From Lotus japonicus (Eukaryota; Streptophyta; Magnoliopsida; Fabales; Fabaceae), in assembly GCF_012489685.1 (NCBI RefSeq), contig NC_080043.1, positions 3,412,501 to 3,476,500 on the forward strand: 64,000 nt of DNA. The letters are read 5' to 3'. Each line of letters starts with the position of its first letter. Position 1 is the first letter of the stretch. Below are positions 1-12,430 of the stretch, piece after piece. The notes beneath the pieces are model-generated. The model was not told the origin of the DNA. It did not search any database and saw nothing but the letters and a program-made list of their open reading frames with translations. Both the position numbers and the translations under genes were made by a program.

Positions 1-255
1 TTAAAAGTGATGTGGATAATAACGTGACACATGTCACAATATAACTGGTACAACAAGGCAATGGGTGATATAACCCAAAATTGAGCATGAGTTATTTAGA
101 CAACCCATTTGAATATCATTTGCATATTGATTGAGAACAATTGATTTGAGATTAATTAATGATACATCATGACATACATGAAATCTAAAAAATATAACAA
201 ATATACTAATATAACAAATTTACTAGACTTGAGACTTAAAGCATCCTTCTTCATG

Positions 256-2307
256 CTATTGATTGTCTTCATCAAAATCCTTTTTTCTTGGGCTAGAAAT
301 ACTTCTTCTTGCACCTCCTATGAAATTTCTACTACATGACATATTCAAGGGAATGGGTGGATCTGAAAAAGCTCCCGTAGATATTAGATCAAATACAACT
401 TTGTTAGCTGCCTCAGTGTAGTGGTACCCATCCCATATCACTCTAGTGGATGGTTTTTCACAAGAGCCCACAAAAATTTTATCACCATCTACGGTTATAG
501 TTCCCCCGCATACAACTCCATCTATATAATTGTATTTTCCTCCATAGCCACAACAAGTAACTAGTGGGTGCTCAAATCCTGCACATTAATGAATCTTTAA
601 ATTAGTAACATTCCTTTTAGGTAAGCTTGATTATTTCAATGAGAATTGAGGTCAATTTGCTTTGGCTCACCATATTTCTTTGGATTGCAAAATAGAGAGT
701 ACTTAGCTGAGTAGATATCTACATATGCCATTGAAACCAAAAGGTCCTCATGAAGTTTAGCTAATGCTTCCTTCAATTCTTTGTTGAAATATTGTGCTAC
801 TTCATTATATTGCTTTGCACAACCAGAACTATCTCTTTCGGCAGATGGAAATTTAGTCAATATGCCAGGGAGGCACCCGATTGGTCCTGTGTTGTGTATC
901 CAAAACGATCTAGCCCCCAAATCATATATGTTCTTGATCACCAAGTTTCATTCATTTAAAACAAGAAATTAAGAAATTGAGAACTAATATGAAAGTGGCG
1001 TTCCATGAAAGAACTAATTTGATTATTGACTCACGACTATATCAAAAGAGTGTTTAGCTACCTTAATATTCGCTACGAAATTGTCGACCATATCATGTAT
1101 AGAATCACTGACTTGTTGTATAGTCGTGTTACCAGAAAAGGCATCAATAAGATCATTTTGACCAATATCAAATGTGTATAAAGCTCTAGAAAAATACTCT
1201 TCTTTGGGCATCAACGTTGAAAACATGCCACCTAACCGACAAACATTTGAAGAAAAACATGCAAAACACATTGTTGTTAATTGAACTCAAAATAACCAAA
1301 TTATATCAATGAAAATAATTTCTAGACTGACCTTGATCTTTTATGAATTGTGATCTTGCTTTAAACTCTTTGAATTGAAGGTACTGAACTCCTAAGAAGA
1401 AAGGACTACCTCGAGGTTTAACACTCTTAGGGAGTATAATTGTTGATCCTAATGTTGCAAAGTTTGCACCATGAGAGAAGTTTGATCCCAGAGAGTCAAG
1501 ATACGCACTAAGATATGTAAGTCCAAAACTTTGTGCTGAAATTACAAAGATGTGAATGAAAATTAAACTTAAAACCTTTCACTTTACAATGATGAATGAT
1601 CTAAATGATTATTAAATTTCGACATGTTAGTAAGTGATTGAAGGATAATTTTATTTTTTCCCGAACCACTGTTGAAATTGCAAAGTAATGAATCAAAGTT
1701 AGACTTAATATTTAAAGGTGTTATTTATATATAAAGATTCAAGTAAAAAGTGTGTGACCGAGATATGCTTGGCTCAGTTATTAAAGACAAATCACTTCAC
1801 CTCAAAAAAATTGTGTATTTGATTGTGTGTTTAATGAACAATCTGCAAGTGACATATAATCCTGGAGGCATATCATGAACTATAGTAGTCACTATAACCA
1901 AACCGACCAAAACGTTTGCTCTTCATTGAAAAGAGTAAAATATGTGTGTAATTCCTAATAGTTTTGTAATAAATACTATTTTTCCATATATGCATCTAGA
2001 ATCATGCTTTTTATACTTAAGGTAAGTAAAACATTCCCACAAGAAATAGAACTACGTTACCTATGAAATCAATGATGATTCGGCCATCAGAGTACCTTCC
2101 AGCGGGTCTGTGAAAATAAGTGTCTCCATGTGGTGGTTTTGGTCCTTCAAAGGCAGCAGCGTAGCCTCCAGTATCTGAGTTTGAGGCACCAAAATTGAAG
2201 ATGGCTGGAAAATCACAACCGCCGCCATATACAGGGTTCAGTAGTGTAGTTGACGTAGCAGTGAAAACAAAAACAAAAAGAGATATTTGAGTGATGAAAA
2301 ACTCCAT
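256..2307 (-). CDS. GDSL esterase/lipase, ENOD8-like (5 exons, 401 aa)
   Basis: Predicted secreted SGNH/GDSL hydrolase of the early-nodulin ENOD8 type, expected to cleave acyl or acetyl esters outside the cell. Exons on the minus strand, in reading order: 2307-2061, 1535-1332, 1231-1062, 932-671, 578-256. All have GT-AG borders and the phases close to 401 codons plus stop. I start at the ATG at 2305-2307 because the first ~27 residues form a hydrophobic signal peptide (MEFFITQISLFVFVF). An in-frame ATG 78 bases upstream would bury it. Block I reads FNFGASNSDTGG at residues 37-48 with the nucleophile Ser42. Block II is GANFA, block III is DIGQNDL, and block V is WDGYHYTEAAN with Asp344 and His347. 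So Ser, Gly, Asn, Asp and His are all present, but the usual GDS motif is GAS (Ala41 in place of Asp). Length is normal for the family. The real substrate cannot be read from the sequence. Confidence 0.9.
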
Positions 2308-3210
2308 TACAGAGATGAGTTCATTCAGCAAAACACAAAGGAACCATAAAATTGATATATATGCTTGACACATATAGAAGCTCACTTTTCTGAACTTGAA
2401 TTATTGGACACTAAATCAATAATAGAATAACAAGAGTGACTTTATAAAAAGTACAAGTAATCCCCCACAAGGTAAGGCGTATCATTTAATTTTGTAGATC
2501 CTTTAATATAATATTTCACGTGTGTCATGTGTAGAACATTGTTAATTGGTAATTGGTATAGTGCTCTTGAAATAGTTAGGATTTATTTTTTGGACAGAGA
2601 ATAGTAGACTTTCAAACAGAATTTTTGCGAGTGCTCCTTAATTATTTTGAAATATAATGGAATTTCGAATTTAATTTTTTTTAGATAAGCAATGATTTTA
2701 TTACGCACAAGGGGTGCCACCAAAAAACAAGTCAAAACAGATCATTGAATTTAATTGAGTGAGGAGATCAAGATCTTTGCTGCGATAAGAAAGAAAGGGC
2801 CGGAAAGCTACTTCGAATATTGAATTATTGATGTGCGTTAACATAGCATAAATTGTACTTTGTTTTTATTATGGTTTTATCTAGGCCTAATTGTTGTATT
2901 TGCTATACAAAATTCACATGTTTTTAAGTGTATTCGCAATATGTAGGTAGAAAGAGGGGAAAAAGAGAAAATAGTGAAAAGTTGCTCTTTTAGTGGAATT
3001 TTACATGCTAACGTAGAGGCATGATCGTGCTTGCCAAATACTACAACCATGCTCTTGAAAATGAAGCTCCACAACCATGCACTCCTCTTCTTTGCCCATG
3101 CTAAGTATTAAAGTTAGCTTGCTAAGTTGCACAACAGAAGCCTCGTGAAAACCTAATTATTTCCTACTTAAAGAGAGGCTAGGGCATTTGTAAGATGGTG
3201 GAACTTTAGA
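2308..3210. other. Intergenic spacer upstream of the GDSL gene
   Basis: AT-rich spacer that should contain the minus-strand GDSL promoter. At 2675-2760 a T-run followed by text like TAAGCAATGATTTTATTACG resembles the reverse complement of a LINE 3' tail, but it is too short to classify. The short open frames here show no family resemblance. I see nothing else. Confidence 0.4.
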
Positions 3211-3224
3211 GTATTGTTTTGTAT

Positions 3225-4352
3225 GCAGGCTAGGAGGGAGGGAGGGAGGGAGGGAGAGAGAGAGAGAGACTTAATGACGCAAGGCTATGAAACTCCACCT
3301 ACTAACATTTTTGCCGGTATGAGAGGAAGGGAAAGTACACTTCCCAAGGACAGGGTTGGTCAAACAGGTGCTATTAGTGGCGTTAGGTTTTCAGGCGTCA
3401 CTCTGACAATATTTATTTGATTCGACGTCAGTTGCATGCTTACGCATGGATGCTCATACCCAACCACTTCAGAGAGAGAGAGAGAGAGAGAGAGACTTAA
3501 TGGCGCAAGGCTATGAGACTCCACCTACTAACATTTTTGCCGGTCTGAGAGGAAGGGAAAATACACTCCCCAAGGATAGGGTTGGTCAAACAGGCGTCAT
3601 TAGTGGCGTTAGGTTTTCAGGCGTCACTCCGACAATATTTATTTGATTCGACGTAAGTTGCATGCTTACGCATGGATGCTCATCCCCAACTACTTCAGAG
3701 AGAGAGACTTAATGGCGCAAGGCTATGAGACTCCATCTACTAACATTTTTGTCGGTCTGAGAGGAAGTGAAAATACACTTCCCAAGGACAAGGTTGGTCA
3801 AATAGGTGCCATTAGTGGCGTTAGGTTTTCAGGCGTCACTCCGACAATATTTATTTGATTCGACGTAAGATGCATGCTTACGCATGGATGCTCATCCCCA
3901 ACCACTTCACAGAGAGAGACTTAATGGCGCAAGCTATGAGATTCCACCTACTAACATTTTTGCCGGTCTGAGAGGAAAGGAAAATACACTTCCCAAGGAC
4001 AAGGTTGATCAAACAGGTGTCATTAGTGGCGTTAGGTTTTCAGGCGTCACTCCGACAATATTTATTTGATTCGACGTAAGCTCCATGCTTACGCATGGAT
4101 GCTCATCCTCAACCACTTCAGAGAGAGAAAGAGACTTAATGGCGCAAGGCTATGGGACTCCACCTACTAACATTTTTCCCGGTCTGAGAGGAAAGGAAAA
4201 TACACTTCCCAAGGACAAGGTTGGTCAAACAGGTGCCATTAGTGGCGTTAGGTTTTCAGGTGTCACTCCGACAATATTTATTTGATTCGACGTAAGCTGC
4301 ATGCTTACGCATGGATGCTCATCCCCAACCACTTCAGAAAGAGAGAGAAAAA
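3225..4352. repeat. Five-copy ~213 bp tandem repeat with GA microsatellites
   Basis: Five head-to-tail units have equivalent TTAATG starts at 3271, 3497, 3709, 3921 and 4136 (spacings 226, 212, 212 and 215 bp), followed by a partial sixth ending near 4345. Each unit opens with a GA run of variable length; the first is also preceded by a GGGA run. Each then carries the same ~130 bp block and ends with ATTTGATTCGACGTAAG and GCATGCTTACGCATGGATGC. Most length variation lies in the GA run. At each junction CGTAAG and CTTACG can pair around a TTGCATG loop. Every unit contains a 45-55 aa open frame that stops at the same place, so the frames look like a by-product of duplication rather than a protein gene. 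Confidence 0.9.
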
Positions 4353-4449
4353 AAAAACGTGACTGGCTCGAAGGAAAATAAGGGAGAGTAAACTTAGAAG
4401 ATTATTTCAGGTTTATGTATGGTATTATTAGGTTCATTATGTTTTCTAT

Positions 4450-4745
4450 TAGAATTAGTTATTCCATCACCTTGAAATCTGTAAGATAATAAGATAATGT
4501 AAATTTTCTCACTTGAATCAACACATCTTCTGCTATCTCTTTTGAGTGAACGATTGACTTGTCAGTAAGCTCAAGTGAAATGTTAATGGCTCTTAACCTA
4601 ACTATTCTTAATCTCTATAAAACCGATCGAATAAGGCATTAAATCCACACTTGACCCCAAATCAATGAAACACTTTCAGAGTATATATTTCCCACATTTC
4701 AAGGATTGGTGAATTGACTGAATTCCCCTGAATCTTTAAGCTTAG
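4450..4745 (-). pseudogene. Decayed Ty3/gypsy retrotransposon protease region
   Basis: Read on the minus strand with frame changes, this stretch gives in order: a LKDSGEFSQF-like segment; an aspartic-protease core DLGSSVDLMPYS (about 4660-4625); ISLELTDKSIVHSKEIAEDV; and LTDFKVME before a stop. The order LKDPG, then DLGSS.N.LMP, then LQLADRS, then ADF.V.D is the usual pattern of plant Ty3/gypsy polyproteins in front of reverse transcriptase. At least one stop and two frame changes separate the pieces, so it is dead. No reverse transcriptase, integrase or LTR was found alongside, so it is a small relic. Confidence 0.7.
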
Positions 4746-5024
4746 ATGGTAATCTAGTTGATCTTTATTGGGTTCTCCATTTTGATTTTCTTCAATAGCT
4801 TTAGTATTATGTTGTATTCAGCATTATACTCATTATCATGAATAAGAATACTTATAGTAGCCAATGCAGATTGGCCTTTACCTTCTTCTTCAAGCTCTTG
4901 GGAACTCCCTTTAGTGCGAATTCCTACGATCAATACAGAGGCAAAACTTGATTGTGCTTCTTCAGCTTTAAGTGCATCCTCTTTTGTAAGTCCAACAAGT
5001 GTGATAGTCTTAGCTTCCTCCCTT

Positions 5025-5100
5025 GAGTTGGGCTCTGTTTGTGAAGGAAGTGTGTCTTGTGTCCTTGGAGTTGGGCTCTGTTTGCGAAGGAAGTGTGTCT
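5025..5100. repeat. Short tandem duplication, period ~44 bp
   Basis: The block GAGTTGGGCTCTGTTTG.GAAGGAAGTGTGTCTT occurs at 5025 and again at about 5069, with one or two differences. It lies in otherwise uncharacterised spacer between the gypsy relic and the LINE fragment. Confidence 0.7.
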
Positions 5101-5505
5101 TCTATGTAGTGATGCATCCTTCCGGCAAGGAGGACAATCAAGCCGACACCTTATCCGTAAGGGAGAGAATGGAAACAACCTCAAACGAATAGTGTCAGTA
5201 GGAACATGGTTGTACTTAATGTACCTATGATTTTGATCCCAATATATCTTTATTAAATTTAATCCCTCAAAATTTTCAATAATTATAATTAAATCCATCG
5301 ACTAGTTTTATACCTAAATATCTCAAATTCTCATTTTTCTTTGCGAATCTTTACTAATAAGTAAGTTTAAATCACTTTAAACATTCATTCGATAAAAACA
5401 CATCAGTACAACAGTACTGATATATCCATAGAGTTAATTCACTCTGATTTTAAGTTAATCAAATTTATTTAAGTGAAAAGTATAGAGTGAATTAGTATTG
5501 AGCTT

Positions 5506-6428
5506 GGCGCGCGGTCAAAGGGATTTTACCCCTGCGGAAGCTTCTTCATGCGCGGGGTGTTGATGTTGAGGAGGTGTGTCCACTTTGCCATGATGAGGAG
5601 GAGTCTATCAACCACATTTTGGTCTCATGCCCGGTGGTGAGTCGTTGGTGGTTCGCTCTCATGGGTTCTTTACGTGTTGAGGCGTATGGCTCGGTGCAAG
5701 GTATTTTGCAGTATTGTTTTGATATTAATGATGTAGATATGGCTTCAAGGTGTGTGAATTTTGTGTGGGCTATATGGGAAGCTCGCAACAGGTTGGTGTT
5801 TCAAGGCATTACGTCTTCGTTGGACGTCTTGGCTTCTCGGTTGCAGATGATTCATGCGCCCCCTAGCGTCTCCATTTCTCCTCCAGGACGTGACTTTGCA
5901 GCAGTGTGGAAAAGGCCTCAACCGAACGTGACCAAGCTCAATTTTGATGGCTCTTGGAAGACTAATCGTGCGGCGGACTTCGGTTGTGTAGCGCGGAACC
6001 ACCACGGTGAGGTTATGGCGGCAGCAACGGTCTCTCCGGTGGATGCTTCATCTCCATTGATGGCTGAAGTTCTTGCTTTTAGATGGTGTCTCTCTCTTGC
6101 AGCTGATCTTTTCTTCCATGATATAGAGGTGGAAACAGATTGTCTCAAACTCTATGAAGCTTGGAACAAGCATTTGCAGGGAGCTTCTTATTTTATTTCT
6201 ATTCTTAAAGATTGTAAGGATTTGGTTTTATATTTTTCTAGTTTTCGTTTGTCTTTTGTCGTCGATCCGGTAACTCTGTAGCTGATTACTTTGCTAAGAA
6301 CTCCTCAAGGTATCCCAACTGCGTTTGGATTGAGAAGGTTCCCCCAGATTGTTTCGGTTTGGTCGCGTCTGATGTAACTACCTCTATGACCTCTTGATTT
6401 TAATATATGTTCTACGTTAAAAAAAAAG
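5506..6428 (+). mobile_element. 5'-truncated LINE (L1-like) end: zinc-binding RT tail and RNase H
   Basis: The reading frame VKGILPLRKLLHARG runs into a CPLCHDEEESINHIL...C zinc-knuckle segment (zf-RVT), common at the end of plant LINE and LINE-derived reverse transcriptases. An RNase H-like domain (RVT_3) follows: LNFDGSWK near 5938, AEVLAFRWCL near 6065 and VETDCL near 6130. The frame breaks at about 6260, where one base is missing. The continuation SGNSVADYFAKNSSRYPN is in the next frame and ends at a stop near 6397. An A-run at 6419-6428 fits a LINE 3' tail. Neither the endonuclease nor the catalytic RT part is present, so this is a dead-on-arrival insertion. No clear target-site duplication was seen. 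Confidence 0.85.
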
Positions 6429-8363
6429 TTAGCAAAAATCATATAGTCTTAATTAATAAACATTTTCTATGTTTTGATTCTATTATCTATAGCAGGGCCC
6501 TTACATATTTGTTATGATCAAATGAGAAAGTCGCATTTATTCCACACTAGTATATGAGGAGGTGATTCATTTTTTATAGATAACCGACACACCATTACTC
6601 TTGTTTACCTAGGTCCTAACCAAAGCACATGCAGTCGCATGATAAGTCCAAAAACACTAATCATTCTATAGCTTATATAAAATGAGTTGTATTTATCCTC
6701 CACTTTATTCAGAGAATGAGTTCACATGATAAAAATAGAATCATATTATGTGCCCCCAATTACATTCTCTTTTTGTTCCTCTAATCCTCTGAGTATTAAA
6801 TCTGTCACGCTTTGGATCCTCAGTAAACTATCTCACGGTCCAACTGACCCCATATTTCTGGTTCATGATATTCTAATATCAATGAAATTTTCATGTGAAT
6901 TTGTTACCATTTTCAAATTTTATTTATTTGTCACTTGTATAAAGTATTAATTAAATTTTATTGATAATAACGGGATATAATTCTTAATGATAATAGGAAA
7001 ATTGAGTAGTCAAAATCTAAAAAAATAAAGATATATCAATAAGTCAAATAGCAATATTAATAAAAATGTAAAAAAAAATTATTAATACAAATGAGAATAT
7101 TATCACCGTTAATTTTTTATTTCATCTTATTTATTCTTTTTTTTTCTTATCACAACATCCATCACATATTATATGATTTCTCTAAAAATTTTCCTTGTTT
7201 GAATGAAGGGAAAACTCGGGGCCCCACATAAATTAATCTCTTGTTCTTGGTTCGAACACTCAAAGAAGGGGTAGCCCCTAAAGAGTAGAGATATTGCACT
7301 AGAAAGATAGAAGATAACTGAATTTCATATGTATGAATTGATCAAATGCGTCAAAAGTCTTTTACAATTGGTAAGTGTCCTCTACTTATAGGGTGGGAAG
7401 TGAGCTTCCCGCGCTACTGCCTCTAATGGGCCTATTGGGCCTCGCCTTGGCCAGCGAGACCCAACTACGGATTGTGCGCCCGCCCCTTAGCGAGAGTCCC
7501 TCTGGGCGTAGCCCCTTACTCCCAGTCCATCTCTCCTCTCCATTATCCTTGCGAACCAAACACGAAAGATTCTATAATCCTTTCCTTTTCTCTTCCTTCC
7601 TTTATCTTCCCCCAAAACAAACATAATGCAAGTCTCAGTGAATTTTGGGTGATTAAAGACAAAAAGACATTATTTCCCCTAAACAAACATGGTACTATAA
7701 CCAAACAATAGATAGTGGGTCATATTCCAGAAATTGAATGAGTTGAAACGCATGTGTGTATAGATGCATTTGTCAGACACTGACAGCTCTTTGCGTATCC
7801 ATCATGCATGAGAACCTCAAACTCAAACCTGCCGTCAATTACAACCTTCACCCATTTTTCTGTGATCCTTGCTTTTCTTCAGCTCTATCCAACCTCACAG
7901 ACAATGACACCACCCCTTTAATATTCATCCTAATTTCTACTATATATTATTATTCAATATTATTATTGTCTGCAAACCTATATATTATTATTCAATATTC
8001 ATGACCCTTTTCTGAAATTTGCATAAAAAATGTCCATGATTGTTGATTTCTCCTAAAGTTAAGATTTTGATGTTGGATTCTTCGCTGTGCCACTACCAAA
8101 CCAGATAATCACAAAGGGTATAGTTCTATGATTGGAAAAAATCAAAAAAATACAAACTATTTTTTTTATTTTGTTGTTTTTGTTATGCATTTAAATTTTG
8201 CTAATTTTGATTAATTCTTTCTAAAAATTGAATCTTTTTGTCATTTTAGGATTGCCCATGATTTAGAATTGCTTGTTAAGAGAAAAAATCAAATTGGGTA
8301 CGAACAAAATTTCTTGTGTGGAATTTTGGTGAGTGATGCAGAGTGAAGAAGGTGGTTGTGGAA
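6429..8363. other. Intergenic spacer upstream of the DUF936 gene, with possible LTR piece
   Basis: AT-rich spacer. At about 7215-7520 a more GC-rich block, read on the minus strand, has a TATA-like CTATAAGTAGAGGACA, then CAATTGTAAAAGAC and a T-rich leader. That order resembles an LTR promoter and leader, but the TG...CA ends and a target duplication were not identified. At 7939-7960 and 7978-7999 a 22 bp AT block (CTATATATTATTATTCAATA...) is directly repeated. The 5' UTR and promoter of the next gene should lie in the last few hundred bases. No coding gene is recognised. Confidence 0.4.
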
Positions 8364-11300
8364 ATGGCGAATCTGGTTCCTGGTGTGCTTCTGAAGCTGT
8401 TACAGCACATGAATACAGATGTGAAGGTTGGAGGGGAGCATAGATCATCACTGTTGCAAGTTGTGAGCATTGTTCCTGCGCTTGCAGGTGGAGAATTGTT
8501 TCCGAATCAAGGGTTTTATCTGAAGGTTTCAGATTCGTCTCATGCTACGTATGTTTCTCTGCCTGATGAAGATGATGATCTTATTTTGAGTGATAAGATT
8601 CAGCTGGGGCAGTTTGTGTTTGTGGATCGCGTCGAGGCGGCTTCGCCGGTTCCGATTTTGAGAGGGGTTAGGCCTGTTCCGGGGAGGCATCCTTGTGTAG
8701 GAACACCTGAAGATATTGTTGCCACTCATCCACTTGCATTTCTGAATAATGGTGGTGGTTCTTCTGGGGAGAAGGTGAAGGAGAAGGAGAAGGAGAGGAG
8801 AGTGAGATCAAATGGGGTTGGTAGTGGTGGTGGTGGTGGTGGTGGTGGTGGTATGGGAGAAGGATCAGAGAAGAAGAGTGGTCTTCTTGGTAGGTTTAAA
8901 TCACAGGCTCAGCCAACAAAGCCAGCAGCACTGAAGATTGATGTGAAGAAGGAACCGTTGCCTCGGATGAAGTCTATGAATTCAAGGTCGATTCCTTCGT
9001 CGCCGAGTAGTTGCTACTCGTTGCCGACTTCTTTTGAGAAATTTGCCAATGGGGTGAAGCAGCAGCAGGCAAAGGTTAGTGGTAAGAGGGTGGAGAAGGT
9101 CACTGCAAATGTGGGAGTGGTGGAGACAGGAAAAGGTGGTTCTTCTGGGAAGAAAATGGTGGTGGGGAATCCAATCAGAAATTGGATGCAGGGTATTGAC
9201 CTTGGGGCTAAGGTTCTGCGGAAGAGCTGGGAAGGGAATATGGAGGTCAAGACTAGAGAGTCTCCCAGAGCTAGGGGTGCTGCCAAGGTTGATCCTAAGC
9301 CTGAAGTTCGTAGCTCGGTGAGTGTGATATAATTTCATCTTCATTCTTTTGGTTTTAGTGCATGTTTGGAGATCTTTTTTACATTTGATTTTAGAGCCAT
9401 AATCAATTATAGGGACAAGCTTATGTGAGTAATTTCTGGAGACATGAAGTGATTTTGATAAAAGAGAACCTGATTCAAACATGTTATTAGTTGCAGCTCC
9501 TGATGTCAAACACTAAGCCTTGTAGGATATATTGCATCTTTGTTTTGTTCTTTTTTTCTGTCCCTTTCAAATTTCATGTGGAATATGTGCTATGTAGTAT
9601 AGTTGGTGTTTGTGATACCTGGATTTCATTTCCTTTGACTTTTGATTCAATCAAGCCATTATCTTCCTTACGTTTTATGATCTACCAGACTCCTAGGAGA
9701 AGCTTCTCGAATGGGAAGTTGCCATCTAAAGAAGTCCAAGCACCAACAAAGTCTTCCAAGGACGAACATAAGACTCAGATGTCTATAAAGAAGGCTACTG
9801 CTAATGGAACTTTGGAGGAACAAGAAAAGTCAAGTAAACAAAGAACTTCCATTGGAAAGAAATCAGCAGAAGTTGCTAACCACGGACTCCCCGGAAACTT
9901 GGTCAAAGTTTCTCTCAATAGTAGAAAAGTGACAGATGCAAGTGTTCAATGGGCTTCACTCCCCTCATCTATTTCAAAGATTGGAAGGGTATATTCATTG
10001 AAAAATCCTTGGCTTTTTACACTTAATTTCTTTGATTCTTGGCTGTCAATTGTCTAAGCATTCATGAATACAAATATAATAAGTATGCTGCAAGTATAAT
10101 AGTTTTGGATATATGCATGGATTACACTTTGATGAACATTCTGTGTCCTTGTTCGAGTACAAGCCCTTCAACCAATTGATGCATTGTTCAGAAAATTATA
10201 TATGGCTTACTGAATCTTTCTGTTCAAATTATAAATTTTGTAACTGTATTGTTTCATTCTTATTCCATGGTCACCTTTGTGACAGGAAGTTATGAGGCAC
10301 AGAGATGCGGCACAGATAGCAGCAAATGAGGCTATGCAAGAGGCTGCCGCCGCTGAGAGTTTGCTGCAATGTCTAAGGTATGAAAATATTCAGGAGATTA
10401 ACTTCATGCAACTAAGTATAGATTATTCTTCTGGACTGCTCGATTTGTTAGATCAGGTCTTAGTTCTTAGTGTTACTCCACACTGCCGAGATTAACTGTG
10501 TATACATGAAAACCTAGATATATTGCTGATAGTTGTACTTCTGAGTGAGTTCTCCATCTACTGAAGCACAACACTTCTAGAGGATAGGGAAAACATTTCT
10601 ATACTCGGTTCAGTTAAGATGTAAATCAATAAATCATTCTCAATCAAAAAAATATTCTTGCTACTTTACTATTATCTATCACTTTTACGATATTCTATGT
10701 AATCATCAGATGATACAGATAAGAATGTAGAAACTGAGGCATTTGCAGGAATCCTGAACTTCATTACTTATTAGCAATGTTATATACAGGTTTTCTTCAC
10801 CATTTCGTCCTATTTGAAGCTATTTTCCCTATTTCATTACCGGTCATGTATTTATTAGTAATAGTCTGTTTTATCATTCCTTGGGTATCTCTTGTCAACA
10901 GTTGGATAGATTGTCATTATAAATTCCTGCCCCTGTATTTCTGATGTTTTTTTTATACTCATACCTGATGAAAGTTATATTTGCATTTTCATTTATGTGC
11001 TTGGAACTGATATAGCATCTTGCAAATCCACTGGCCATACTCATTGTTCTTGAGTACATGTAGTTCATCCAAACTAAGTAGGCTTGGAACGGCACCTGCA
11101 TGACAAATCCTGGATCTTTGTACTTATTTTGATTAAAATATTTCCTCCATTGTTCTTTGTGTTGAGATTTAAGAAGTCGACTGAAGTCCTAGGGCTACGT
11201 TGACTAGAGATATGGCCAAATAAGTCATTGTATAGAGCAATCCTCACCCATGAACTAGCTTTAGGGATAGAGTTAAGCCTAACCTGAATTATATGATGGT

Positions 11301-12430
11301 GTCATAGCTTATCTTAGATTCGTTTGTTGGAGACTACCCATAATTTCACAATACTACTGAAAATCATTGTAGCTTATGCCATGGTAAGATGCTGATTGTA
11401 CAGCAGAATTTTGAATTTCCGGTTTAACCGTCAATGCAGTTAACCCATTTCAATAGACTATTCTATTATGTGGAAATGTTGTAATTCAATGCCACATACC
11501 AAGTTGTACTTGTTGCTAACACTTTTTTGTGATGTTTCTGGCAGTAAGTATTCGGAGTTAACAAATTCTGCGAAGGAAGAGAACCCCCAGCCAGCAGTAG
11601 AGCAGTTTTTAACTCTTCATGCTAGCCTAAACAGTACCCTGATGATTGCTGAATCATTATCTAAACCCATTCCAGATGGTTCATCTCCAGATTATGAAAG
11701 GAGCAAATTGGAAGAAGCACTGAAACTAAAATCAGAAAGACAAAAACACGCATCTTCATGGGTCCAAGCAGCATTGGCCACGAATCTTTCATCCTTCGCT
11801 GTTTTCACAAGAGAACCTCAATCATCCAAGCTTCCAGCTTCAAGTAATTCTCAAAATCAGAAGACTCTCATGGGAAATCAGCCCATGTTAGTACTACACA
11901 ATTCTTCAAGTGAAGATTCTTCATCAAAAGTTCCTGGGAAAACTCGTCAACCACTTTATTCCAAGCACGCCTCACAAGGAGCTACTCGCAAACCTGGTGA
12001 TGGGTCAGCAAACAGGCACAAGCAGCTAGTCCAACCACCGCTCCCGGAGTGGGTTAGGGGAAATGGCCTCGATGAGGTGGTTAATTTGGCTGAAATGTTG
12101 CAATTACAGTCCCGAGACTGGTTCGTAGGATTCGTTGAGAGGTTCTTGGACATTGACGGGGACAATACCTTGTCAGATAATGGCCAAATTGCAGGTATGC
12201 TCTCTCAGCTGAAGAGTGTAAATGATTGGTTAGATGAGATAGGGTCGAGCAGGGACGAGGAAGACGAGGGAGAATCATGCCAGATTCCAGCAGAGACGAT
12301 TGACCGACTAAGGAAGAAGATATACGAATATCTTCTTACTCATGTTGAGTCTGCTGCTGCTGCACTCAGTGGTGGACCACAATCATCATCAACTCCGATC
12401 CAAACAACACAGATTAAAGGCAAAAGGTGA
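8364..12430 (+). CDS. DUF936 family plant protein (4 exons, 743 aa)
   Basis: Plant-specific protein with the DUF936 N-terminus; the biochemical role of the family is not established. Exons: 8364-9317, 9689-9988, 10286-10377, 11545-12430. All have GT-AG sites and the phases sum to 743 codons plus stop. The first ATG of the frame (8364) begins [20 protein letters not shown], the conserved start of the family. Residues 1-115 form a globular, probably OB-like module ([27 protein letters not shown] strands, [16 protein letters not shown]). The middle, ~130-520, is low-complexity, basic and Ser/Lys-rich, with a ten-glycine run encoded at 8825-8853. Exon 3 encodes an Ala-rich helix ([18 protein letters not shown]). 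The C-terminus regains conservation ([20 protein letters not shown], then [12 protein letters not shown]). Localisation cannot be read from the sequence. Confidence 0.92.

Noticed and set aside
3225..4352. CRISPR-like array or a family of five small protein genes
   Set aside because: Units are ~213 bp with no short-repeat/unique-spacer pattern, in a plant nuclear genome. The small frames are repeated by duplication, show many replacement changes and have no leader or splice support.
4914..5298. 92- and 122-codon overlapping open frames
   Set aside because: They cover a short tandem duplication with no recognised motif and no splice context, next to a dead retrotransposon piece.
5574..6281. 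Stand-alone RNase H gene
   Set aside because: The zinc-knuckle RT tail in front, the frame break, and the A-run after the stop show a truncated LINE rather than a host gene.
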